From Tritrichomonas musculus (Eukaryota; Parabasalia; Tritrichomonadida; Tritrichomonadidae), in contig JAPFFF010000052.1 of the NCBI GenBank assembly GCA_039105265.1, forward strand, positions 620,001 to 684,000: DNA of 64,000 nucleotides, in the 5' to 3' direction. A model generated the notes under the pieces. It was given only the letters and a program-made list of their open reading frames with translations, had not been told where the DNA came from and made no database searches. Position numbers and translations under genes: made by a program. The stretch's first letter is position 1. Every line of letters begins with the position of its first letter. Shown here piece by piece: positions 11,267 through 21,900 of this stretch.

Positions 11267-12448
11267 TTAGATTTTTGAGGTCTTTAACAATTTGACATTA
11301 AATATTTTTGAATTCGTTTTTAATAAAACTTTGACAATTTCTGAATAATCATAACGACATAAATCATAATGAAAAGTCATTTTATGACTAAGATGGGTTA
11401 TAATATGCGGTGTTTTGATATATTTAAAATTGTAATATTTTAAATAACAATGCATTGGATCATAAGCTTTTTTACGTAAGGAATTAACCATATCAGATAA
11501 AGATTCAGAATTTTCTTTTAAATTGTGGAAAAGGAAATTACTTTGTAAATAATCTGCTATATCATTGTGATGGCACTTAATTGATTCATCATAACATTTA
11601 ATAAATGTTATATCTTTTGGTGAAATATTATATTGTTCAAGAATATGAAAGATTTCTGGATTATTTCCATGAATTGCATACATCCACAATGAAGGTTCTA
11701 AAGAAGCATTATTAAGCCACATATATTTGAAAATTCGAATTGATCCAAAAAAAGTTGCATATTCAATTAAATTTACATTTTTCTTTTTGAGTAAAAATCG
11801 ATTTGTTTCAAAAATTGAAAAATCGATTTTTTTTGAAAATGAAATATTACATCTATTAACGTATTCAATAAAGTTGTCAATTGAATCATTTCGAATGAGA
11901 TGACATATATATGATTCATTTTCACCTATTTTGCGTTTATATTCAAAATTATCTAAAACATCATCATTCAATTTTGTTGATATTTGCTCAATTGATTCAT
12001 TATCAAGAAACATTTTGATCTCTGGGTAAAAATAATAACAATATTTTTCATTTTTCATTTTCATTAAAACATAATCATCTATAATCATTAATTTGGATTC
12101 GATGAGAAAAAGTAAAATTCTCTTGTTTTCTTTGAAAATAGTGAATATTTCACTATTATTATAAAATTTTTTAATGTCAAAGTCATAATATTTAATAATT
12201 TTTTCGATCATATCAATAAAGTCCAATTGATGGTGGTGATTATTATATATTATCGTTAATAAATGGAGAAAAGAGCTAAATTCATATTTATTTTCTTGAA
12301 TTTGTAATTTTTCTAATAAGATCAACAATTTTTGATATTTGATTTCTTGTGAATCTTTATCACATGCATCTATTAATTTGATAATTTTACTTTGAATGGT
12401 TTCCATTTTGTCTAAATAATTTGCAATCTCGCGATTCTCACGAAACAT
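11267..12448 (-). CDS. DUF3447-type ankyrin protein, probably truncated
   Basis: This is a 393-residue protein. Its first 330 residues match the pattern of the N-terminal domain of trichomonad ankyrin proteins: an initial helical region (IQSKIIKLIDACD), CHLIRNDSIDNFIEYVN, LIEYATFFGSIRIFKYMW, and CHHNDIADYLQSNFL. The last 60 residues are ankyrin-like (YSEIVKVLLKTNSKIF). Family members usually continue with many ankyrin repeats; here the frame stops and recognisable but decayed ankyrin sequence lies further downstream (10365-10800). The gene is therefore likely shortened and may or may not still function. The start ATG agrees with the LRR gene at 3565, whose N-terminal domain is related. Confidence 0.7.
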   Translation of the reverse strand: MFRENREIANYLDKMETIQSKIIKLIDACDKDSQEIKYQKLLILLEKLQIQENKYEFSSFLHLLTIIYNNHHHQLDFIDMIEKIIKYYDFDIKKFYNNSEIFTIFKENKRILLFLIESKLMIIDDYVLMKMKNEKYCYYFYPEIKMFLDNESIEQISTKLNDDVLDNFEYKRKIGENESYICHLIRNDSIDNFIEYVNRCNISFSKKIDFSIFETNRFLLKKKNVNLIEYATFFGSIRIFKYMWLNNASLEPSLWMYAIHGNNPEIFHILEQYNISPKDITFIKCYDESIKCHHNDIADYLQSNFLFHNLKENSESLSDMVNSLRKKAYDPMHCYLKYYNFKYIKTPHIITHLSHKMTFHYDLCRYDYSEIVKVLLKTNSKIFNVKLLKTSKI

Positions 12449-12742
12449 AAAAAATTTATTGAAATTTTAAGTTATACATAATTCCCCGGAATATTTTCAG
12501 ATCATAATTCACTAAATATATTTTTTAAAGTAAATATGATTCTGAAAAATGATAATTTTTGATGAACATCCAAAAAACAAAACAAAACAATTGATTTTTT
12601 TTGTGATAGTAAAATTGATTGTTTCTTCATCATGATTAAAATAAAAATCATTCGCAAAATTCAAAGATTTTTATGAAATAGCATGATTTGCAAGACATAA
12701 AATTTTTCAATTTTCAATTTTTATGATAAAATTTTGATCAAA

Positions 12743-12859
12743 ATGGATGATCAATTCCAAAAACTAGTGGAACTTTTTAATTTCAACACAGACAATGCAA
12801 TCAAAGAATTACAAAGAATTATTTGTTTTATTTCAAAAGTCCCACTGAATACTGATTAA
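12743..12859 (+). pseudogene. Short coding relic
   Basis: A 38-codon frame begins MDDQFQKLVELFNFNTDNAI and stops at a TAA at 12857-12859; a similar open frame continues for a few codons before the next stop. The composition resembles the N-termini of trichomonad cytoplasmic proteins, but it is too short for a family call. Confidence 0.25.
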
Positions 12860-13221
12860 GAAATCGTTGACTTGTGAAAAAAGTTTAATAAAAAGAAACA
12901 ATTGTCAGAGGTAGTAAACATTGCATTTTTCGATAATTTCTCTTTATTTTATAATAAAATAAATATTATTAGTTATAAATTTTATTATTTTAATTAAATT
13001 AAATTATATCTGGCAATTATTAAAATATTAATATTTTTAAAATGTAAATATATTCAGATATTATTTGGTCTTTTATTATTCAAAATATGATATATCTTTG
13101 AAAAATGATATAATCGTAATGGCCAATTATTTTACCAATAACCATAGAGTTTTAGTGATTGTATATATTTTAAGATTTGATGTATATTTTCCAATTCTTT
13201 TTATAAATATATTAATAATTA

Positions 13222-14023
13222 CAGCGTTGTTTATCGATACGACTAAATACCGGTTACCGAAGAAGTATCGGTATTCGGTAAATATCGATACTTTTTTGCT
13301 CGGTATTTTTTAGTATCGATACAAAAGTGCTTCGGTATTTTTAGAGTATCAGCGGTTATTAAAAAAGTACTTTATAATACTTTTTATCAGTATCGATACG
13401 GTATTTTAATATATAAATTTTATTAATAAATAATGAATAAAAATAATAAAACATTTGATTATTTAATTTAAAATAAATATTTTAATTATAAATATAATTA
13501 CTAGCCTATAAAAAGTATATTATTGTCTTTCTTCTTCAGAAATCTCGTCATATTCATTTTCATTAAACAATCCAAATTTTCGATTTCATTATTATCATTA
13601 AAAACAATAAAATTTATATATATTATGTACTTTCTCATATTAATAGTTAATTCAATAGTTCTGGAATGTTGTATTTATCTACAAATAGAAATTGACATAA
13701 AGATGATTAAATTTACGATATTTCAGAAACCATTGATTATTCAATTATTATGATGATTATTTGTTGTAAAATATGTAATTAAAGAGCATTAACTATATTC
13801 ATTAGAACCTTATAAATTTCTTTAGTCATCTTTAAATGAATCCGATACATTTTTTGTTAAAAAAATACCGACAAAAAACCTGACATTCGATATAAATTTT
13901 CCACTTCTGTATCGATACTTCGGTTTTTTATCGATAAATACCGTTACCGGCGGTTAGAGCCGGTAGTATCGATATTTTACCGGGAAAATAACGGCTACCG
14001 GAGAGGATCGATACACAACCCTG
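13222..14023. mobile_element. Non-autonomous hAT-like element, copy 2 (802 bp)
   Basis: The same family and orientation as the copy at 9535. It starts CAGCGTTGTTTATCGAT and ends ATCGATACACAACCCTG. Its own 8-bp target duplication, AATAATTA, is exact (13214-13221 and 14024-14031), so this is an independent insertion, not a segmental duplication. The termini are almost identical between copies, while the AT-rich middle shows scattered differences and small indels. No transposase is encoded. Confidence 0.85.
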
Positions 14024-14031
14024 AATAATTA

Positions 14032-14639
14032 TCATAAGTTGCTTTATTTATGTTTTTATTTTCATAATATCTAAAATCAAAATATGATAAAAATAATATC
14101 TTTTGATTCTATGGATGAAACTGATAATATAAGTGCATAAATAGATATTATGAGTAGTTGCAGGCTAATAATGCAATTTATTAACATGCGAACATATCGA
14201 TGCAAACATTCTGAGTTTTTACATTTCAAATCTCTCTTTTTTAAATGAAATTTCTTCTTATTTTTTTAAGGTACAAATCTAGTACGTTTAGAAACCGCAA
14301 AATTTTTTCTTCGGAAAGTTGCTGATTTGACTTGGATTTTTAGTGCCAAATTAAAGATTCAAAAATTTTAATTATTGACAAACAATCTTGCAATTAGAAG
14401 TTACACTTGGTTTTTATATAGAAGTTACACTTGGCACTAAGAGCAATAAAAGGCACAGTCGAATTAGATTATTGGCGAAATCTTATGATAATGTGTGCAT
14501 ACTGAATTGATCCTTGATCAATTTATGAAAATTCAAAATTTTAAAGATTAAATTGAAAAGAAATAATAAAAGCTTTTTAAAATTGAAATAAATATTTTTT
14601 TGTCAAACAAATTGAGAGAAAAATAAATCATAATTATAA
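14032..14639. other. AT-rich spacer next to the large element
   Basis: No gene is supported. A short tandem duplication of AGAAGTTACACTTGG lies near 14395-14436. The spacer ends at the putative ATAAT target duplication of the large element. Confidence 0.4.
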
Positions 14640-14644
14640 ATAAT

Positions 14645-14874
14645 AGTAGTTATATATTTGCCACGATTTTTGCACTTCGTTCAAAAACCGCGTCAAATAT
14701 TTCCCATCCGTGACCCCAGCCCCGCTATGTCAGGTATGATCCCCCACTCCCATTAATGATCTTCCACTGGGCTGCTCTCAGGATTCCTCTCAACGCTCTG
14801 CTAGGAAGGAGGTCCCGTATCGTTAACATCAAAAAAGCTATAGAAAAAGTTGTTAATTGTGTGGTTTACTTAAA
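14645..14874 (+). repeat. Left terminal inverted repeat of the Polinton (230 bp)
   Basis: By eye it is identical to the reverse complement of 62938-63167. It begins AGTAGTTATATATTTGCC, includes a small stem (TTTTTG...CAAAAA), and its inner half is far richer in G+C than the surrounding DNA. The stop codon of the first gene of the element lies inside its inner edge. Confidence 0.93.
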
Positions 14875-15361
14875 GGCATTCTTTCCAATCGTTTGCATGG
14901 CATTCAATTGGATAGTATATCCATCTTGTGTAAAATCCTATTCTAATAAATAAATGCTCTGCATATGAATCTAAAAATTGGTTCATTCCTCTTTGAGGAT
15001 CCATTAGGGTCCAATCAATTGTGGCATTTGGGAAAAATTGAAAGAATCTGGTAGAAATGCTCGTAAAAAGATTTTCATCGAAATTGAATTTACATTTGAC
15101 TATATCAAGGGTTGTTTCAAACAATTTTTGTCGAATTTCTATGCATTTGTGAAGTTCACGATAATAATTTCTGACAAATGCTTGCTTTGGGCCAATATTG
15201 AATGGTGAATCTTGTGCAGTAACAATTTTACATAAACTCTGGTACATATAGTCATCTTCATTTAAATCTAAATCTTCTGGGTGTTTATCGATAAGATCTG
15301 ATAGGTTCTCTATTGGATAGTTCTCTGTAGGCTCTACGTTGGACTCGGAGATGGCGAACAT
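14870..15361 (-). CDS. Terminal Polinton protein, left end (unknown function)
   Basis: A 163-residue acidic protein starting MFAISESNVEPTENYPIENL. No known domain is recognised; it contains a mixed helical region with aromatic residues (FFQFFPNATIDWTLMDPQRG). The ATG at 15361 was preferred over an in-frame ATG at 15400 because the intervening DNA is the promoter: CATCACATCATTTTTACTT precedes the ATG and is matched almost base for base at the mirror position at the right end (before 62428). It reads outward toward the terminal repeat and ends within it. Genes in this position could act early or in end recognition; that is inference. Confidence 0.7.
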   Translation of the reverse strand: MFAISESNVEPTENYPIENLSDLIDKHPEDLDLNEDDYMYQSLCKIVTAQDSPFNIGPKQAFVRNYYRELHKCIEIRQKLFETTLDIVKCKFNFDENLFTSISTRFFQFFPNATIDWTLMDPQRGMNQFLDSYAEHLFIRIGFYTRWIYYPIECHANDWKECL

Positions 15362-15527
15362 AAGTAAAAATGATGTGATGAGGTGAGCACGAAAAATCAT
15401 ATTTTTTTATTTGGGTCCCTTATAGGGGTGCCCTAGGTGTTGCAGGGGTGCCCTCTAAGTTTTTGGGGTGGAGACCGTTTACCAAAAATCTATTTTTTCT
15501 CGTTAGGTCATCACATCACTTTTTTTC
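15362..15527. promoter_or_regulatory. Left terminal divergent promoter module
   Basis: It separates the minus-strand gene starting at 15361 from the plus-strand gene starting at 15528. Features shared with the module at 62296-62427: GGGGTGGAGACCGTTTACC, then CAAAAATCTA and TTTTTTCTCG, then CATCACATCACTTTTT on one side, and TCATCACATCATTTTTACTT on the other. Each gene therefore has an Inr-like TCATTTTT or TCACTTTTT just before its ATG. Confidence 0.7.
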
Positions 15528-15938
15528 ATGTACAGCAGGAAGCAAGATAAGCAAAGTCTTAAGGTTTTCAGAAAGACAGTACGCAACTTTATTTATGATA
15601 CAACAAGGTTATTGGAATTAGCTGATTCATTAAACGACGACATGAAAACAATTGAAAGACTGGAATCAGAAAATCGAAGGCTCACCGAAGAAAACGGCTA
15701 TATAAATGATGAAATTGATAAAAATCCAAAGTCCGATCCGATATGGGAAATGATGGTTGAAAATGAGCTAAAAATTGATGAAAATCGAGATAAATTGGAC
15801 GATTTGAAAAAAGAAGAAGAAAAAAAGAAAGTCCAATTGGAATCAAAAGCACAAGTATTGAATCAATTTGTCGATGAGTTACGAGATTGCTTCGTTGACC
15901 CACTAAATTTGAAGGAACCAGAAGATTCAAATGAATAA
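15528..15938 (+). CDS. Coiled-coil Polinton protein
   Basis: A 136-residue, highly charged protein predicted to be nearly all helix, with a long coiled coil from about residue 35 to 120 (heptads around LEISENRRLTEE-like and LKKEEEKKKVQLESK segments). No enzyme motif is visible. The ATG lies directly behind the left terminal promoter module (TCACTTTTTTTCATG). It is followed 50 bp downstream by the giant gene. Its mirror-image counterpart at the right end is the 668-residue gene ending at 60289. Function unknown; a structural or scaffolding role is possible. Confidence 0.7.
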   Translation: MYSRKQDKQSLKVFRKTVRNFIYDTTRLLELADSLNDDMKTIERLESENRRLTEENGYINDEIDKNPKSDPIWEMMVENELKIDENRDKLDDLKKEEEKKKVQLESKAQVLNQFVDELRDCFVDPLNLKEPEDSNE

Positions 15939-15987
15939 ACCATTTAATTTTCATTATTTGTTGTTTTATGTTTATTTTTATTGAAAA

Positions 15988-18900
15988 ATGACTGAAAATC
16001 AACAACCATTAACGCAAGATCAAAAAATAGATTTAGCATTAGCGAATTTACGTGAAAAGGGTTGGCATCTTTGGAGAAATACTATAGCATTTCCGAATGC
16101 TGCATATGTAGAAATGGCTGAATTCTTTTATTCAAATTGTATTGAATTATTAAATTTTGGTGTGGAAAATGGCAATGCAATACCTGATTTATCTTTATTG
16201 TTTGATTATTACATGAATTTTCCTGAACAAATGCAGTTTATAGGATTAGACGTGATTCATTATTTAAGATTCGTTGTAGACGTTTTATTTGCTAAAACAG
16301 TTAGAGATAATTATTTTCCAGGATATGATATTCAAACAATTCATAATCAATTCATTGATTTCAAAAATAATAATGGACCGAATTTAATGATTTGTAAAAG
16401 TGATTTTGCAAGAGGAAGAGTGACTGCACTTCAAAATTATTGGAAAGAGATAGATTGGAAATATTATAGCATATATCAATTAAACTATGATTTCGTTGGA
16501 ATTACAGAATTTGAGGCTGCATTTTGGTGGAAATTATTGCAAAGAATTTATCATAATAACGAATATTATCAGCAAACTTTTATTGAAATCAGACAAAAAT
16601 TCTATGATAAATCATTGGATGAGAAAGTTTTTGATAACGATGAGGTCAAAATGGGAAATTATCGTTTTTTCCTAAATTCTGACATCTATGTTGATATGCA
16701 TCAAATAAATTGGACGGTTTTGCAACAATTACGCAATCCCAATTTTAAATTATATCAGGACGTAGAAAAAATAAAACAATATTTATTGAGAACAATTCCA
16801 GGAACCAATGATGAATTATTAACACCTGATGATTTTGATATAAGGGTTGAAGATTATTATAACGATTTTGTTTCTGGTGGAATAGAAAGTGTTATTATAG
16901 AATTAGATGAATTAATCGATTGTTTCGAACGATTGGGAAAAGAGAATTATCAAAATATTCCAACATTTTTCACAATTGTTTGTATTCGACTTGCTCTGAA
17001 TGGAATAAAATGGTTGGATTTCCAAAAAGCAAAACCCGATCTATTAAATTTTATTAAATGGTGCGAAGAGAATAAAATTCAAGATATGGATAATATTAGA
17101 AATATTGAGGATGTCAGTAAAAATTTGGTAAAGTTTGCTCAAGATAAGACGAAAAGTTTATCTAGTTGGATAATTGAACAAAAAACCAGAGATGAATATA
17201 TTCGAAAATTAAAAGCCGCTAAAGCTAAGAAAGAATTATGCACTAGATACCAATCATTTATCGATGAAGCAGATACGACACATCCTGTGAGTATTGCAGC
17301 ATGTGGGTTGAAAATTGAACAACGTTATTCAGAAATCTCAAAAGCACAACCATTGTTAGATCCAGTGGATATTTATAATAATATATTAATGGAAAAAGAT
17401 AAAGAATTGTTGGCTATCAACAAAGACAAAGCGAATGAATTAAAGGAACAGGCTGAATATGATGAGTCATATTGGAAAGATGAAATTTGGAGATACTCTC
17501 TTCCTGTTTATTTTGCATCAGATGATGGTGCAGTAGATAAGGATAAAAATGAAATACCATTAACATTGGTAGGAGCAAATCAATTTGCAAATACAATTGC
17601 AAAGGAATACCCAATGAATCCAGGAGACGCGAAACAATTTTTGAATGATATGGTTGATCCAAATAATTTTGATCAGATGGAAAAATATTGGACAGCATTC
17701 AATGCAATGATATACACAAATCTGCAATTTTTGATGAATGCACAGGAGTGGAATTCAGAGGAATTTTTCAATTATTGGTATCCATTGGCCAAATCATTCC
17801 AAAACAAAGTTAGAGAATATCAAAAAAGTATCGATCAACAATATCAAAAAGCAGATGATTCAGTAAGAATAAAAGCAAAAGAAGAGATGACTCATCAATT
17901 ACTAAAAGAACAATATGAACAATATAAGAAAGATTTAGATGCATTCTTGAAACAAAATCCAGAACGAGAGGGTCAAGTTTATCGTATTTATTATGATAAG
18001 AAGATTCAAGAAAAATTACTTGCTGCAAAAGAAGCAGAACAAGCGAATGAAGAGGATGAAAACATGGATCAACCATTTGAAGTTCCAGGATTGACAGATG
18101 ACCAAGTATTAGATAATTATATAAATCAATTAAGTCCTGATCCAACAAAAAGAGGATTATCAGATAAAGAAATGTTAAATGAAGTGAGGGAACCGAATAT
18201 TGCAAACTATGGAAATAATTGGTTGGCAAAAATATTACAACAAATTGAAGGGTTACCATGTATTCGTTTGAAAGAATGGATCGATATTCAAGGAGATATG
18301 GAAGAAATGAGAACAAAAAATTATGCATCATCGAATGAATTGTCTCAGGATATGGAAAATAGACGAATTGCAAATACAAAAACATTGATTGGATGGATTG
18401 GAGGCCAATATCTCAAATTTGACAGAAATGAAAATGGTGAAAATATTATCACAAAATTATCAATGGTTGGATGTTCGAATGGATGGACATGGACCGATTT
18501 TGTTCATTTATGTAAATTGTATAAGAGATCAATTGATCAATTTCGTCAAGAGATAAGCGGAATTTATCAGAAATTATATGAATCAGCGGGATTGAAGATC
18601 GGTGAAGACGAATTTATTGATCAAGTTTTTGATGAAATGGAAAACCTTTGGACGACAAGACAACAAATAAAATTTAAGGATCAAATTTTAGAGGAATGGA
18701 AAGAAAGATATGCAAATCAAATTTATTTGAATGATTTTCAAAGAATTCAGAGTCGACTAATATCAAGTGCAAAACAAATTTTTAAAGATTTCAATTTAAG
18801 TGATAAAATAATAACCGGATATGTTCTTCAATTTTTCCCTGATGATAAGACAACGAATTGGAAGACAAAAGAGACAACTGCTCATAATAATTTAGTAGCC

Positions 18901-21900
18901 AAAAGAGAAGAATTAGAACGAGTAAAACAAATAAGAAATGGAATGATTGAGACAATAATTGAGCGAAAGAAAAAAGAAAATGAAGCATTAAATATAACAA
19001 ATTATAATGAAAAAAGTGACCGTGATAAATTCCAACAATTATATATCAATGGTGATCGAATTATACAAGATAGTTTGACTGAAGACTTAAATCAAATAAT
19101 GGAAAGTTCACAAACAAGTCTTGACAATGCTGTCAGAAAAAATATACAAAAGAAGGTGAAAGAAATTTATGATAGTCATGGATTTTCAGTAGATAAAGAT
19201 ACAATCAAAAGTGAAGCAAATGCAATTTTTACAGCAAATAATTTTGATCATGATTTGAATAAATTAAATATTCGATTAGCATCATCAAAAAATTCAATTG
19301 GTTTGGCATTTGAAGAAATTATTCGTACAAAAATTGCTCCAGATATTGATGTTATAAATGCAATCGCTAAATATGTATCAGGTGTTAATTCATATGATAA
19401 AAATGGTGAAATTCAAAAATATTATCAAACACATTTTTCAAATGAAAAGGAAGCAATAGAATTTATTAATAATGAAGCGAAAAAATGGCATACAAGAGAA
19501 GAAGAAGCAATAGAAAAAGAAAATGCAAGAATAATTCAAACAATAAACCAAAAATATAGAGAAGCACAAAGGAAATTCGATGATAAGGATGTTAAAAATG
19601 TGCTTGGTTTATTTACGAGCCAGGATTCAATAGATGCAAAAGAAAATGCATACAATCAATGGATAATCGATTGGGATAGTGCACAAAAAATAATCGATAA
19701 AAGAACGATAGAAATCAGGAAAACAATTGAAGAACGAATGAAAATTACAGGTGAAAGATTTAATGATAATGAAGTGAATAATGAGATCTACTTGTCACAT
19801 ATTTATAACAATAAAAAGCAAAATGAAGTTTTAAATGATTTAACAAAACGATTAGAAAAAGAACAAAAAATGGTAGAAGATACAAGAAAAAATATTGAAT
19901 TAGAGACTTTGAAAATTCAATTGAAAGATGCATATGGAAAAGAATTCAATGAAAATCTATGGAATACAATATTACTAGATCAAACAACTCCGAATATCAA
20001 TGAAAAAATAAAACAAATGATAACTGACAAAAATCATCAGAAAGGAGAAGATGAGAAAAATTTAACAAATTTATTGACCGAATGTTTCAGTGATGCTTTC
20101 AGTGATTATGCATCAGGGTATACAAAATTTACTCCAAATGCTATTGAATCGATAATGATAGCTAATCCAGAATGTAACACTATATCAAAATTAGTTATTT
20201 ATTTAAATCAACATCGAAAGAACTTCAAATGGACTGGGACAATTTTTAAGAAATGGAATAAATATCAAATTTGGGAAGAAGTTGCTGACAGTAGAAAATT
20301 CTCCGAAGTAGGTGGGAAATTTGATCAATTATGGATTTTAACTGAATCTTATGCTGATATTTTGAAACTTTTTAATTATTCTGTTGCAACATTAGAACAA
20401 CTCAAACATCATCAAAGGAGAGAAGAAAAAGTTAGAGAATATGTTGAAAGTTGGGAAACAATCAAAAGACAAAAAAACCAAACATCATCATTCATGAGTG
20501 AAATAGAGAAATATAGTCAAGGTAAAACTAAAGAAGAAAGAGAAGATTTCGAAATGGAAATAATTGGTCATTGTGAATCAAAAGAGGAGATATCATCATA
20601 CATGAAAGCAAGAGGTTCTTATATTGCACTAGGAAAAAATATGGATAATTATGCAGATCGTTTGAAATTTGAAGACTATTATAGAAATTTTTCAAAAGAA
20701 CCAGATATGGTTTTAAAAATAGAATCAATGGTAGGCAATGTTCCGATTGAAAATGTTCCTCAAATAACTGCTTTAGAAGGTCAATTAATGAATACTTATC
20801 CAAAGAAATTTTCACATAAAGTATTCAATTCAACAAAAGAGTCATGGTTTAAAAATAATGGAAAAGCTTATTTATTATATCTTCAATATGAACAAAAATA
20901 TCAAGAGTATCTTCGATTTTTTCAAAAGAGACAAAATTATGACACTTTTCTAGATTTCTCAATTCATAATGGTGGAGATTTTACAACTTTAGGTACATAT
21001 ATAACAAAAGAAGTTAATGAATTAACAGATGCAGAAAAAAGAATTCAAACCTCAATATCAGTTTTAAATAAAATTAATGAACTCAATGAATTGTTACCAA
21101 AAGAAAATCAATATTCAGTTCAAACAGTTGCAGTCGCATATAGAAATGAAACAATTCCAGAAATAGATTCAAAACTTCAAAATTTAATCAATGAACAAGA
21201 ATCTTATCGAAATACAAATGAAAATTTAGATGAAGCAATCATTCGTTGGAGGGCTTTATTCCCTGAAGATTTAAAAAGTTCAACAGATTGGAGAACAGAA
21301 TTCGGATCAAATGGAGCTGCAATCAATGCTATTAACAAATTAAGTCATATTTATGAATTTTGGTATAGAACTCATCCATATGAAGGAGTAAATTTATGGA
21401 AATATATTCATGAAAACGCACAGGATTCAATCAATACAGCTCAAGAAAAATTGCAAAAATATTATGATGAAAACAAATATAAATATAACACATGGGACGG
21501 AAACAATTTATTGAAAAAATATGTTCAACAATATTATCAAGGTTTTGGGAGATCAATTGCAGAAGCCGCAGGATTTTTATTTGGTAAATTTGATGGAAAT
21601 TTAGAAGATTGTTTGAAATTCTTTGAAGGATATGAGAAAAATTTGAAAATCAATCAGAGTTTTTCAAAGAAAGGAAATAAAAAATTCAATGACATCGGAC
21701 ATTTCTTCAATGAATATATGAGTAAAAATACAAAAGAAAATAAATATACATTTCTGAATCAATTCAAAACAGATTACAAAAATTATAAGAAAACAAGAGA
21801 ATCATGGAGAACAAATAAAGATTATATCAAAAGTCAAGATATTCTTCCAAAATTAAAGCCAGAATTTATTTCAACGATTACTCAAGTCGATATGTCATGG

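Noticed and set aside
14640-14644. Longer or 6-bp target duplication for the large element
   Set aside because: Only 5 bp (ATAAT) match exactly on both sides when the ends are set at AGTAGT/ACTACT; in AT-rich DNA even this may be chance.
14756-14953. An open frame starting inside the left terminal repeat, with the same protein start encoded from the right terminal repeat
   Set aside because: The identity follows from the inverted repeat itself. The frame runs opposite to the well-supported 14870-15361 gene and diverges in content beyond the repeat.
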